Source of the DNA: Isoetes taiwanensis
Lineage: Eukaryota; Streptophyta; Lycopodiopsida; Isoetales; Isoetaceae
NCBI GenBank assembly: GCA_021234155.1
Contig: JAJEKV010000802.1
Location: 1-64,000, forward strand
DNA length: 64,000 nucleotides
Direction: 5' to 3'
The notes beneath the pieces are model-generated. The model saw only the letters and a program-made list of their open reading frames with translations, did no database searches and was not told the origin of the DNA. Below are positions 23,216-32,623 of the stretch, one piece after another (within the stretch, counting starts at the first letter, position 1; the number at the start of each line of letters is the position of its first letter). The translations under genes and the position numbers were made by a program.

Positions 23216-24175
23216 TCATGGTGGAGGGAAATAACAGCGGCCAGAAAAGAGGGTTGCCACCGGTATTATGCACACACGAACCCGAATACCTGGGCCAGGT
23301 CCGTCGTTTTCCGGAGGGCAACCAATGTGCCATGGTTGTCCGTAGTAGCAAGCCACTCCCCATGACCCCATTGCCTTGTAGCTGTATTGAAGACCGAGAA
23401 ATGTTGGTAACCCGGGCAAATCAGGTAGCTCAGGCTGCCAAAGATGCTCCCATGTCTCCATGAGGAAGATGAGATCCATACGGCTGCCACCGGAGTTCGA
23501 CCGTCCCCCTTCGCCAAGGAAGCCTCGACAATTCCATGAGACCACCCGAGGCACAATCCCTATTTGTCGGGCCGGGGATGGTATCGCGACTGGTCGCCGG
23601 GGAGGGCCGGAAGCGAGGAGGCTGAGGAGAAGTAGATGGAGCGGAGGCAAAGATGTGGTCAGAGGGCGCGGGGTCATGAGGGCAGGAGTAGGAGCGTGAG
23701 AAGGGGGGCCGTGGTAGTAGAAGCGAAGCGGGGGCCGCTGCGGTACCGGTGGTTGGGGCTTGCCGCGGGTCCGCAGCGAAGCGGGCTGTCGGAAAATGTG
23801 CATCCCGGCCGAACCAATCCTGCGGGCACCCCGCTGGCGAATGCCCTCGACCTCGACAAGCTCTGTCTGCCGCGTGCCTCTGTTGCAGGTGTGAGGTCGG
23901 TCCACGCATGAGGATGTCCCCTTCAACATCCGCCTGGCGCAATATGGCATCACGCACTGTGCATCCGCAACCGTGAATATGACACGCGGCCACGGTCCGC
24001 GTGGCGAGCCCCATGCCGGCTGCTCGAGAAATGTGAACTGCCTCGGAATGTCATCCGGACGAGAATGTGTGTTAGGATGTGGTGGCGGAGACTCTCCCCG
24101 CATTGCTCGCATGCCTCGAACTACCGACAGGCCTCTCCGCCAAGGCCTCCGAGTTCCCGCGGCCCGCGGGTCCAA
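23216..24175 (-). CDS. Family G LINE APE-type endonuclease region
   Basis: A 319-codon open frame on the minus strand. Its C-terminal third reads VVSWNCRGFLGEGG and then MDLIFLMETWEHLWQPELPD, which fit the N-terminal APE/EEP endonuclease signatures (S/TWNxRG and the xETW glutamate block). The run VACYYGQPWH is shared with copy 2. The upstream two thirds are proline/arginine-rich. In another frame at ~24050-24115 the residues ACEQCGESLRHHILTH look like a zinc finger, so ORF1-like and EN parts are probably out of frame here. The domain's C-terminal catalytic half is not in this frame. Confidence 0.55.
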   Translation of the reverse strand: MDPRAAGTRRPWRRGLSVVRGMRAMRGESPPPHPNTHSRPDDIPRQFTFLEQPAWGSPRGPWPRVIFTVADAQCVMPYCARRMLKGTSSCVDRPHTCNRGTRQTELVEVEGIRQRGARRIGSAGMHIFRQPASLRTRGKPQPPVPQRPPLRFYYHGPPSHAPTPALMTPRPLTTSLPPLHLLLLSLLASGPPRRPVAIPSPARQIGIVPRVVSWNCRGFLGEGGRSNSGGSRMDLIFLMETWEHLWQPELPDLPGLPTFLGLQYSYKAMGSWGVACYYGQPWHIGCPPENDGPGPGIRVRVCIIPVATLFSGRCYFPPP

Positions 24176-24681
24176 GGTGGGCTAAGGCCGGGTCCCGTGG
24201 CCGGGGTGGTGGTGGTGGGATGGCGTGGAGTGGCGGGAGTGTGGCTGGGATGGCATGGAGTGGTGGAGAGCGGCAGCGCAGGCGGGGCGGGCTCACGGTG
24301 GGAGGCCGTGTGCGGGATAGCGGCCCGAGCCGCCGCGCCCCCAGGAAGTCGGGGAGGACAGCTCTTGCAGCCCGCTGCCGCTTGGCCATCTCCTCGCCCG
24401 GGTGACCGGCTGCGGTGACTATGAACCCTAGGGAGACCGGCTGCTTTGTGGATGGCCGGTTGCGCAAACCCCGAGCTCCGTGCTCGAGTAGCGAGACGTG
24501 CTCGAGCCCCCGACACGGGGCGCCGAGGGGCGGGCTTGCTGTTCCGATCTTACTCAAGATCCCGAAGGCGGGTACATGCGCAAGAGCAGCCCAGGCTCGG
24601 TGCCATGGTGGTGGTACGCCTCTACCTCGGCCGAGGATGCGGGACCATCGTCTCACGCATTCGCAGCCCTCCCTCTCTGTG

Positions 24682-25155
24682 TCATGGTGTCGAGTGATGA
24701 ACACGAAGTCTAGGCGGGCCCGCATGTCGGCGACCTCTGCCTGGCTTCTTGCGCCGCCGGTGTGCAAGGCCAAGGCCATCTTCCACATGCGCGGCGGCGG
24801 GTCTCCAAGCTGTGATACGGGGTTTCTTCGACCGATTTGCCTTTTGAGCACATGGGATGCCGAGGACTCCATCTCCACTGCCATGCCCGGCCAGGCGGGC
24901 TTTGTTAGCCTCAATACGAAGCTTGTTCGTTAGCCTCCATTCCCGCTTTGACGTGGCTCCAATTCTCTGCCGAGGCGTGAGTTCCGGCGTGGTCTGAGCA
25001 ATTAATCCCTTCCGGGCCGGGCCTCGGCCGAGGGGGCCTTTAGCCTTAGCCCGAGCCTCCTTCTTCATGGAGGATGACTCTCCCCGCCCATGATGGCTGA
25101 TCGGGACCGTTTGAAAGGGGCGGGCCCTCGCCTTTGGGTTTCCTGGCCGGCCCAT
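24682..25155 (-). CDS. Family G LINE ORF1-like basic protein
   Basis: 157 codons on the minus strand starting at ATG 25155. It is strongly basic (KEARAKAKGPLGRGPARKG, KLRIEANKARLAGHG). It sits just downstream of the LINE 5' UTR and before the endonuclease region, the position of ORF1. No RNA-recognition motif is visible. A second ATG about 13 bp upstream is in another frame. Likely a nucleic-acid-binding ORF1 or the start of a single long ORF broken by frameshifts. Confidence 0.4.
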   Translation of the reverse strand: MGRPGNPKARARPFQTVPISHHGRGESSSMKKEARAKAKGPLGRGPARKGLIAQTTPELTPRQRIGATSKREWRLTNKLRIEANKARLAGHGSGDGVLGIPCAQKANRSKKPRITAWRPAAAHVEDGLGLAHRRRKKPGRGRRHAGPPRLRVHHSTP

Positions 25156-25253
25156 CTTTCAGGGCCATGACTCCCAAAGTTTGAGGGGTCTCCGGCTGAG
25201 AAAGGGTGCTTAGAATTGAATTTGGGGACTCAAGAACTGGCGAGCACCTTTGG

Positions 25254-25422
25254 GTTAGTCAACGAAACCCTAAGTGGTGGGCAGGGGGTGTCGGTGTGTT
25301 TCTAGCGAGCCCAGCAACACCCGGGTAGGGGGTGCCCACCACCTTTGACTTTGACTTTGACCTACCGCCACTGCTTCTCATAGGTCTTTCCAAAGCTTTG
25401 TATAACACGACACCATTTAACA
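25254..25422 (-). repeat. Truncated Copia-1-type LTR, inverted, in the LINE 5' region
   Basis: Reverse complemented, it begins TGTTAAATGGTGTC like the LTR starts at 30720 and 35269. It then runs through GACCTATGAGAAGCAGTGGC, three GTCAAA hexamers, GTGTTGCTGGGCTCGCTAGA, ACACCCCCTGCCC and TTAGGGTTTCGTTGACTA. The 3' two thirds of the LTR are missing. It lies between two similar CAAAGT-GAGGGGTCTC stretches (25172 and 25519) of the LINE 5' region. Just beyond it TTCTAATCTAT (25431-25441) and ATAGATTAGAA form an 11 bp hairpin. Confidence 0.85.
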
Positions 25423-25770
25423 TGCCTTTGCTTCTAATCTATCACATCGCTTCTCATAGATTAGAATAGAACTTCACTCACAATTATTGCAGGCCAACTA
25501 CAGGTGGGGGTTTTGAGGGCTCCAAAGTCCGAGGGGTCTCGGCCCTCTCAAGGGTGCTTAGAATCCAGTTTGGGGGGCTCTGGAAGGCGGTGGAGCTTTT
25601 GTGGGTTTGGGGGGTTTTGGGTCTAGAGAGAGATTGTAAACCCTAGAGAGAGAAAGCCGAAAGGGCAAATCAAGGGGGTCTATGCAAGGGAGGAGGGTTA
25701 GAGAGAGGGAGCCGGGCCGTGGGGGGGGCTTAGAGAGAGGGAGCCGGGCCGGGGGGGCTTATGGAAGAAG

Positions 25771-26002
25771 GGGGCAAAAGCAAGAGATTAGAATAGGAAG
25801 ACTTGCTTGCAATGCTGGCCATTATGGAATCAGTGACAACAACCTCATTTGATGATGCTTTGAAATGTAAAAATGCTGAGCAATGGAAGAATGCTATAAT
25901 AGAAGAACTTAACTCTTTTTAAAGAACAAATACGTATGAATTGGTAAACAAACCTGCAAGTAAAAATATTGTTAGCAGCAAGTGGATATTTAAATTAAAG
26001 AA
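25771..26002 (+). pseudogene. Copia-2 RT, N-terminal segment
   Basis: Translation gives MLAIMESVTTTSFDDALKCK, AEQWKNAIIEELNSF, a stop, RTNTYELVNKPA and VSSKWIFKLK, which is the standard start of a copia RT domain (...EW..AM.EEL......W.LV..P......KWIFK.K). It stops at WIFKLKN where a LINE tail begins. Confidence 0.85.
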
Positions 26003-26398
26003 TAGAGTAGAATAGAATAGAATAGAATAGAATAGAATAGAATAGGATTTTTATCGCCCACAGAGACTAATTGGCCTATGGGACCCAAATAGGAGGCACA
26101 ACAATCGTATTACTGTCCATATTAAAAAACCCTTTGTATTTTGGGGGAAAAATCGTGACAGGAATAGGTTTGCTGTCAAACTGTACAAATACAAATATAG
26201 ACAAAAATATGTACATGTATCAGGTAAGTGTCCGAGGACCGAGCTGATCTCGGCGATCCATGATCTCTTGAATGTATGAGCCCAACCTTCGTACCGAGCT
26301 CGTGCTCAGCATCTCATGCAGAGGCTGGTCGGAACGAACTAGCTCAGCATAGCGTATTTGAATGTCATCATATGCCAGACAACTCTGAAGGGTATGAA
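26003..26398 (-). mobile_element. Family G LINE, short 3' fragment, (TAGAA)n tail
   Basis: About eight TAGAA/TAGAG units (26003-26045) precede TTTTTATCGCCCACAGAGACT and GCCTATGGGACCCAAATAG, the reverse of the LINE 3' end. Flanks ATTAAAGAATAG (25994-26005) and ATTAAAAAAAG (26413-26423) look like an imperfect target duplication. The host copia reading resumes just after it (KAQLVAQ...). Edges are +/-20 bp. Confidence 0.75.
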
Positions 26399-26678
26399 GG
26401 GAAGTGGCGGATTAAAAAAAGACAAGGCGCAATTGGTGGCACAAAGGATTTACTCAAAGAAGAGGCATTGATTATGAAGACAAATTTTCATCCTTGGTTA
26501 AATTAACAAGCATAAGAACATTATGGGCATATGCCAACACTCATGATTTAGAGATACATCATATGGATGTAAAAGCAGTATTTTTAAATGCAAATGTAAA
26601 GGAGGAGATATATGCAACAAGCAAAAGGTTGTGAGTAAATGGAGATAATGTATAGAAGCTCAAACGAGCTGTGTATAG
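26399..26678 (+). pseudogene. Copia-2 RT, second segment
   Basis: In shifting frames it reads KAQLVAQ, RGIDYED, KLTSIRTLWAYANTHDLEIH, HMDVKAVFLNANVKEEIYA and then KLKRAVYS, the copia RT palm region (H-MDVK-AFLN-...EEIYM...KL-KALYGL). It ends at GTGTATAG (26671-26678), the left target duplication of the hAT element. The next copia residues (VYRLRQSPRHWYLCIDKFLK) appear right after the hAT. Confidence 0.85.
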
Positions 26679-26988
26679 CAGTGAACGACAAACTTTTATA
26701 CAGAAAAGGAAAATTTTCTACTAAGTGCAACATCAACAGGTGAGGTTCAAAGCTGGTCGGAATCTTCCTCTTACATTGTAAAACTGGAAAATTTTCTACA
26801 AACTTTCAAGGAAACAGAAAGCATTGAACAATTGAATTTTATCTCACAATAAAAGACCAAGTACTGCATCTATTTCAGCACATATGAAAATCTGATAAGT
26901 TGTAACATACAAAAATCTGCCATGTCCAAATTGGAAATACAAATTTTAGCATGGCATGAATGACACAAAATAGAATTAATTTGCAACT

Positions 26989-29157
26989 TTACTCATCAAA
27001 CTCGCTATGAGAATCATCATCCACTTCAACAACATGGGCTGGAATCTCGACAATCAAATCTTCTTCTTGAACTTCACACCTTTTACCTTTGACATGTCTA
27101 TATGCTGCGCTAGATTCCCAATGCTCAATGCTAGGTTTGAAGTCAAAACTCTCCAAATTAGGGCCTTCAAGTGCAATTCTTACTAAAGCATCCATTGCAG
27201 GTGATTTTAGTTTATTCCGAAACTTAACCTTAATGTGGTTCACTTTACTAAATCCTCTTTCACAAGCTGCTGACCAACCCAACTTTCGCAACTATAAGAA
27301 GCTCTGGATACTTTGAAGACCATGTTTCACTACAAGAGATCATTGTCCATGTATCTGCAAAGCTTTTTCCAGCCCATTCGGTACTACCTTGTAGTCTAAA
27401 TCTTGGAAACTCCTTTAGAAACTCATGTCTATCAATTAGAGCAGGAAACACTTTCCCATTAACTCTTTTATCAACACCAAAAAAATCAGCAAGTTCTATA
27501 ATTTCATTTGTGCCAAAGTTCTTCAACTCTTTAGCTCTGGTAGGAAGATTTATAGGTGCTAAAACTTTCAGACATGATACTATGTGTCGTTCCTCAAGGC
27601 GCTTCTTCAATGACTTTATTACAGCTTGTGAGAAGGCCTCCTGAAATTCAAGGGCAGCATTCAAATCGATACCAATGCGGGAGCGTATCATCTCTATTCC
27701 TCGGTACACATTCCCTTTTACTGCAGCCAACATTCCATCTTTCTCTCCATGATCGGGAATAATAGGATAGCCCTTGCTATCTAAATCAAACCCATTCAAG
27801 TCTATTACTTTGGTCTGCAAAAAATCATGTTCAATCTCCCTTACTGTTTTGTTATATAAACTTCCAATGGTTGTTACATCTACAAAATTTTTCTGGAAAT
27901 CTAAACTCAATTCAGTCATATGTTGAAGAATATCTGCTAGGAAGTGTAGAATGTAGACTATTTTAAAGTCTCGCAACTTGTCATATAAAATCTGTTTTTC
28001 CTCTTTCAAAACTGCCAAGAGTGGTTCCAAAATGTTACAAATCTTTTTAATAGCACGATGACGACTAAGCCATCGCGTCTTTTGTATGCCCTCTGCGTGG
28101 AGCTCATCATATTCAAGTTCTTTTTCCATTTCAGTAAGAAGATTTAACCTATTTGTACTTCTTGAAAAGAAGGATGCAACTTGATTTACCAAATTATCAA
28201 TAAAATCAGAAATCTCTATACATTTTGGATCTTCCGAGGCTCCTTCAAGGCACAAGTTAGTGCGATGAGCTGCACAATGCAAGCTGATAAGAAAGGGATT
28301 TATTACCTTAAATCTAGTAGCAACACCTGTTTTGGTACCAACCATAACTGAAGCTCCATTAGATCCAAATGCCACAAATTTCTTTGTGTCTAACCCACAT
28401 TGTGTCACCTTTTCCATAATGGCATCGCAAACTGATATGGCAGTACCATCGACAACTTTACTGATACCAAGAAAAGTTGTCACACTTTTAGGACCCTCCA
28501 AGAATGTGGCATATAAAATCAGATGCTTTGTAACACTAATATCAGTAGATTCATCGGTCATTATTCCAAAAAAGGGACTTGCTTTAATACGCTCACATAT
28601 AGAATTCTCAATTGACTTGCTAATACTTTGCACAAATTTTGCACAAGCCTTTTCATGTTGATAATGACTAGTCATATCTTGTACACCACATGCCTTTAGC
28701 AAAGGCACAAGAGTTTCGAACTTTGCAAATGGTAAATCCTCCTTTGCTATCACATAAACACATCTAAAAAGATGTAGCAAAGATGTATTCAGAACAATTT
28801 TACTTTTCTTGCTTATTTCCACAAGGGAATCCTTGCCCTTTGTTGCTAACCATGATGTATGCTTATGACCCTGACTACTTGCATGCTCAAGAAATGTCGG
28901 GTTCTAACATTCCAGCTGCCATACTTCCCAAATGGACTCTTAGTCCTTGCATCTTGCTTGCAAAGCTTGCAAAAAACCCTCCCTAATTCATAGTTAAATT
29001 CCAGCCAATCATAGTCCTTTAACCACGCATCTTGCCATAGCTTCCTATTTTTCAAACACTTTTCTTGCGCCCCATCATCACTTGAATATGTAAAAACATT
29101 ATCTGGACTTGCACTGGATACATCAGCATTGTATTGTACCTGACTGAAGCATGCCAT
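26989..29157 (-). pseudogene. hAT transposase, ZNF862/DUF4371-like, frameshifted
   Basis: Three frames join into one protein. (1) 29157-~28905: ends in a TTF-type zinc finger (KLWQDAWLKDYDWLEFNYEL, GRVFCKLCK, then the HASSQGHKH histidines in the next frame). (2) ~28905-27260: about 520 codons with MTDESTDISVTKHLILYA (DUF4371 core) and ISLHCAAHRTNLCLEG. (3) 27291-26989: hAT C-terminal dimerisation part SAACERGFSKVNHIKVKFRN, ending in an acidic tail and TAA. Frameshifts lie near 28900 and 27265-27290. The true start may be farther upstream, in an exon before 29204. It would bind the element ends and catalyse cut-and-paste transposition. Confidence 0.85.
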
Positions 29158-29431
29158 CTGAAATAATGATGGCTCCTTTGCTTCTTCCTTTTCCCAGACA
29201 TCTACTATAAAACAAGGCTGCATAGTTAGAGATTTCATTTGCAATGCTAAAAAGGTAAGAAATAAATGAAAAGCATGCATGTTTTCAGATGATTTATGCA
29301 TGCATTCTCCAATCAGATAAAAAATGCCACAAATAATATCTAGAATGATATGCTTAGCATGTTCCATGCTTGATAGGATCAAGTATACAGGTTTTTGCAC
29401 TGTAATAAATGAGAAAAGCAAAGAATCAGTC

Positions 29432-29567
29432 AGAATGCCTCCTCATGAAGTAAGGTAGTAATGCAGTAGAATGCCTCCTCATGAAGTAGAATGCCTCCTG
29501 GGATCATCAATGCAGCGTTAAGAAGACTTTGGATGCCCTGGTATGAAGACTTTGGATGCCCTGGGAT
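29432..29567. repeat. Short tandem duplications inside the hAT
   Basis: AGAATGCCTCCTCATGAAGTA-type copies occur at ~29432, ~29469 and ~29489, and GAAGACTTTGGATGCCCTGG occurs twice (29521, 29547). They lie in the non-coding 5' part of the hAT transcript region. Confidence 0.75.
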
Positions 29568-29707
29568 CATCTAGGAATTGATTCAATAGTTTACACAGCC
29601 TTGTACAAACCATAGAAATCATCTTGTTTATGCAAAATGCATGGCAATGCAACATAGTTGTAAAAGCAAAATAGAAGCTCTGATCTGATCCATCCGGTTA
29701 TCCTCAC

Positions 29708-29880
29708 CTCTTATTTGCTTTGCCTCTTCGAATCGGTGGAGGCAGTAGTGTTGGACGAAATCGAATGCTGCCAGTGCCGATGCCTCCAAAAAGCCCTTCA
29801 CATCTTCTTCTCTCACTTTGTGATGCCAAACAAGAAGCAGGAGGGAACGATTTTCCCTCCTCCCCGCCGCCACCGTCCAT
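29708..29880 (-). CDS. Possible 5' exon of the hAT transposase gene
   Basis: On the minus strand an ATG at 29880 opens a glycine-rich start (MDGGGGEEGKSFPPASCLAS) reaching AAATAAGAG/GTGAGG, a good splice donor at 29708/29707. The next acceptors (near 29204) do not keep phase with the zinc-finger frame, so the join is unproven. A second open frame covers the same bases from a non-ATG start. Treat as a candidate only. Confidence 0.25.
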
Positions 29881-30213
29881 AATTGCCGTGCAAACAGAAA
29901 TCAGAAATCGTATCTCAATTCCATCGTGTGAAAATTTGTGTACGAAATGAACTTTTCCAATAAAAGCACAAACAAATATAGAATTACATGATATTTTTAT
30001 ATATATTATATAGATATGAAAAAGTAAGAGAGAGAAATTCCTAAAAATTCTAATGGTAGCCGGTAAATTTCCTGCTAATAAATGTTGCAAGGTAGATTTC
30101 CTACTCCGACATTTTTTCTAAAGGAAGCAGTTCCTACAAAAATTCACAGTAACAGTAAATTTTCAATTTCAACAGGTAGGCTGCAAGACTTCCCCGGTAT
30201 TTGTCGTTCACTG

Positions 30214-30510
30214 GTGTATAGGCTGAGGCAATCACCAAGGCATTGGTATTTATGCATTGACAAATTCTTGAAAGAGCACAGTTTTGAAAAACTAAAAAAT
30301 GAATGTAATTTGTATAAATTCAATTTTGGAAATGATTATTGCATCATTGCCTTGTATGTAGATGATTGTGTTATGGTTTTTCTTGAACAAGTATAAAACC
30401 ATTTTGAAGGACAGATTTGAGATGGCAGATTTGAGAATATTAGAAAAGTTTTTGGGAATGAAGGTTACAAGAGACAGAGCAAGAAAAACATTGACCTTGA
30501 CTCAGAAGGA
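30214..30510 (+). pseudogene. Copia-2 RT, third segment with YVDD
   Basis: Starting at the right hAT duplication it reads LRQSPRHWYLCIDKFLKEHS, then CIIALYVDDCVMV, the catalytic YVDD box of copia RT. After a frameshift it gives LKDRFEMADL and KFLGMKVTRDRARKTLTLTQ. It ends at AAGGA (30506-30510), the left duplication of repeat B. Confidence 0.88.
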
Positions 30511-30719
30511 GAATATGTAGCAAAATAACAGGGGGTTCCAAGGGGATTTGATATGGATGTAAAAATAACAATTCCTGAAACCATAGACCATATATCCCTA
30601 AAACAATTGAATGGATTGTTATAAATAAAAAACATAGATTCGAGATAAAAAAATAATCACATTAGCTCGCTGGGCACATTGGTTAAAGTAGTCTTATTAT
30701 TAGGACATTGAGTTATTTT

Positions 30720-31287
30720 TGTTAAATGGTGTCATGTTATTTTAATACAAGTCAAAGCTATGCAGTTGAATGGGGGAGACCTATGAGAAGCAGTAACAGT
30801 AGGTCAAAGTCAAAGTCAAAGTCAAAGTCAAAGTCAAAGGTGGTGGGCTAGTGTTACCCGGGTGTTGCTGGGCTCGGTAGAAATCATCAGACACCCCCTG
30901 GCCGCCACTTAGGGTTTGTGTTGACTAGTCAACGTCAAAGTCAAAGTCAACTAGGGCCGAAATTTAAGGACAGCAAGTCTATCTACTCCGGATTTTTAGG
31001 CAAGTTGGAGAACTTTCTATATGAAGGGGATGCACAATTTGACAAGTGGATGCACCCAGATTGGAAAGAAAATATAGATATAAATGCTGGAGTGATGGAT
31101 AGACAGGGCACGCTTGCAGGTCGTGATATGGAAGCAGGAGATTGTTTGAGCGCCTGATTGTATAATTGTTATTGACTTGTATATGATCATGTGAAAATTA
31201 GTGACCACCTTTTGGCTTTTCACTAAGATCATTGGATTGTAAATCTTGCTGTCAGTTTATTGAGTAGATTATCTTCAAATCTTAACA
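30720..31287 (+). repeat. Copia-1 5' LTR
   Basis: 568 bp, TGTTAAATGG to AATCTTAACA. It holds six GTCAAA hexamers at 30803-30838 and a shorter GTCAA/GTCAAA cluster at ~30926-30950. A TATA-like GATATAAATG lies at 31077-31086 and may be the promoter TATA. Confidence 0.95.
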
Positions 31288-31288
31288 G

Positions 31289-31300
31289 TGGTATCAGAGC
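31289..31300 (+). promoter_or_regulatory. Copia-1 primer-binding site (initiator tRNA-Met)
   Basis: TGGTATCAGAGC begins one base after the 5' LTR. It is the usual plant copia priming site, complementary to the 3' end of initiator tRNA-Met, and overlaps the gag start region (ATG at 31302). Confidence 0.95.
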
Positions 31301-31301
31301 C

Positions 31302-32040
31302 ATGTCAAGCAGGTTTGGAGCAGGGTTGTTGAACTCTATTGCAGTGTATGAAGGGGGACCAGGCTTTCAGATTTGGAAGGAACAAATCAAAAATGTTCTA
31401 GAAAATGAAGGGCTTTGGGAATTAGTTCAAGGAACTAGTTCAAGTGGGGATGCAATCTCTATGATTGCAAGAAGAAGTTCTACCTCTGGAAAATCTGGTG
31501 AAACTTCTGGAGAGTCTGGTGAAGTAGAATCAAGCAAAAGTGGTAAAGTTGAAGTTGTTAAACTTCGTGAAGCGTATGGTATTCTGACTAGCAAAGTTGG
31601 GGCTTCAATTTTGCTGAAGATAAGGGGAAAGTCCCCTAATGATATTTGGAAGTTCTCGATAAGGCACTCAGGATGCTGAGAGTAAAAGAAGGTGATGACT
31701 TACCAAAGTTTTTCTCTAAATTCGATAATATTGTGGCACTTAGAAGTCTGCCGGGTTTTTCGACCGAAAGCAAAGCAAAAAATTATTGCATGTGGCAAGA
31801 GCAGTTTGAGGGGAATAAGCGGTTGTCGACTCTTATTAGGGAATGTAGCCAAAACCGTGAGAGGCAAGCCAGAAGAAATGATCCGAACAGAGTTTGAACA
31901 AAATAAGGTATTGTATGATGATGATATTGAAGATAATGTTGAAGTATTGTATGCAGGTAAGGGAAAGGCCAAGTTTTCAGGAAAAAGTTCTAAAGATAAG
32001 AGTGAAATAGATCCAGAGCCATCGCAGAAAGCCAAAGGGC
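31302..32040 (+). pseudogene. Copia-1 gag, capsid part
   Basis: ATG 31302 opens MSSRFGAGLLNSIAVYEG, then FQIWKEQIKNVLENEGLWEL, the copia gag start (x-W---I---L---LW). The frame breaks near 31660 and resumes as LRVKEGDDLPKFFSKFDNIV and then QNKVLYDDDIEDNVEVLYAG. A serine/glycine-rich insert (SGKSGETSGESGEVESSKSG) lies at ~31480-31540. At least two frameshifts occur before the zinc knuckle. Confidence 0.85.
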
Positions 32041-32462
32041 ATTTAAAATAAAATTGCCCTAAGTTAAAAGAGGTTGAGTGCTTTAACTGTGGAGGCAGAG
32101 GTCACTTTGCAAACAAGTGCTCAAGCAGCAAAATAAATAGAGGCAGACCGAGTAGAGGGAGAAGTTATTCTAGAGGTCGAGAAAGAAATCCTGATGCACA
32201 AAGGTCTGCTGTAAATTTGGTGCAAGATATTGAAGAAGAATCAAGTGAGAAGGATGAAGATGCTGAGGTAAGCAATTATGACATTTTGGTTGTTTCAAAA
32301 GAAAAATCTAACAATGATAATGAAATGTTAATATTAGATAGTGGAGCAGAAAAATCCGTGACCAGCACAGCCAAATTATTCAAGGAGGAAAAAGAAGGAA
32401 GAATTAAGCATATCAAGTTGGGAAATGGGAAATTGCAAGATGTTCAATTTTGCATTGGATAG
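32041..32462 (+). pseudogene. Copia-1 zinc knuckle and protease
   Basis: After a TAA at ~32049 the same frame gives VECFNCGGRGHFANKCSSSK, an intact CX2CX4HX4C knuckle for RNA packaging. An arginine/glycine-rich stretch follows, then MLILDSGAEKSVTSTAKLF with the aspartic protease site D-S-G at about 32338. The frame closes at TAG ~32460, shorter than usual, and the integrase N-terminus (WHQRLCHVN near 32512) lies in another frame. Confidence 0.88.
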
Positions 32463-32623
32463 TGGTTGTTTGCCCTGTGTTAATTCTGTTATGATTCCAG
32501 ATATAGACACTTGGCATCAGAGGTTATGTCATGTCAATCTTAGCACAATAGATACTATGATCAAACAGAAAGTAATCAAAGCAAAAAAATGGAGTTGATG
32601 AGCCAAGAATCTGCCTGGGTTGC

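Larger units (their letters stand above)
20122..25770 (-). mobile_element. Family G LINE, copy 1, nearly full length
   Basis: This is a GC-rich non-LTR element on the minus strand. Its 3' end is TCTGTGGACGATAAAAGTA followed (leftwards on +) by a GAAG tetramer tail at 20122-20151. Going 5' there are RT remnants (~20330-22590), an endonuclease region (23216-24175), an ORF1-like region (24682-25155) and a G-rich 5' UTR with a 32 bp tandem repeat (25699-25760). Copies at 39119-41066 and 47207-50576 match it. APE endonuclease plus RT and short-tandem tails recall RTE-like LINEs, but the clade is not established. It separates the Copia-2 linker from its RT. Frames are broken throughout. Confidence 0.8.
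26679..30213 (-). mobile_element. Full-length hAT transposon
   Basis: Termini are CAGTGAACGACAAA (26679-26692) and its exact reverse complement TTTGTCGTTCACTG (30200-30213). CAGTG is a usual hAT terminus. Both sides carry the 8 bp duplication GTGTATAG (26671-26678 and 30214-30221), the hAT hallmark. Removing the element and one duplication rejoins the copia frame (KRAVY | RLRQSPRHW). The interior encodes a hAT-type transposase on the minus strand. Length 3535 bp. At least two frameshifts suggest it is no longer autonomous, unless they are sequence errors. Confidence 0.95.

Noticed and set aside
24072-24933. Long GC-rich frames on both strands
   Set aside because: Several overlapping frames on both strands with Arg/Pro/Gly bias; only the minus-strand LINE interpretation has supporting motifs.
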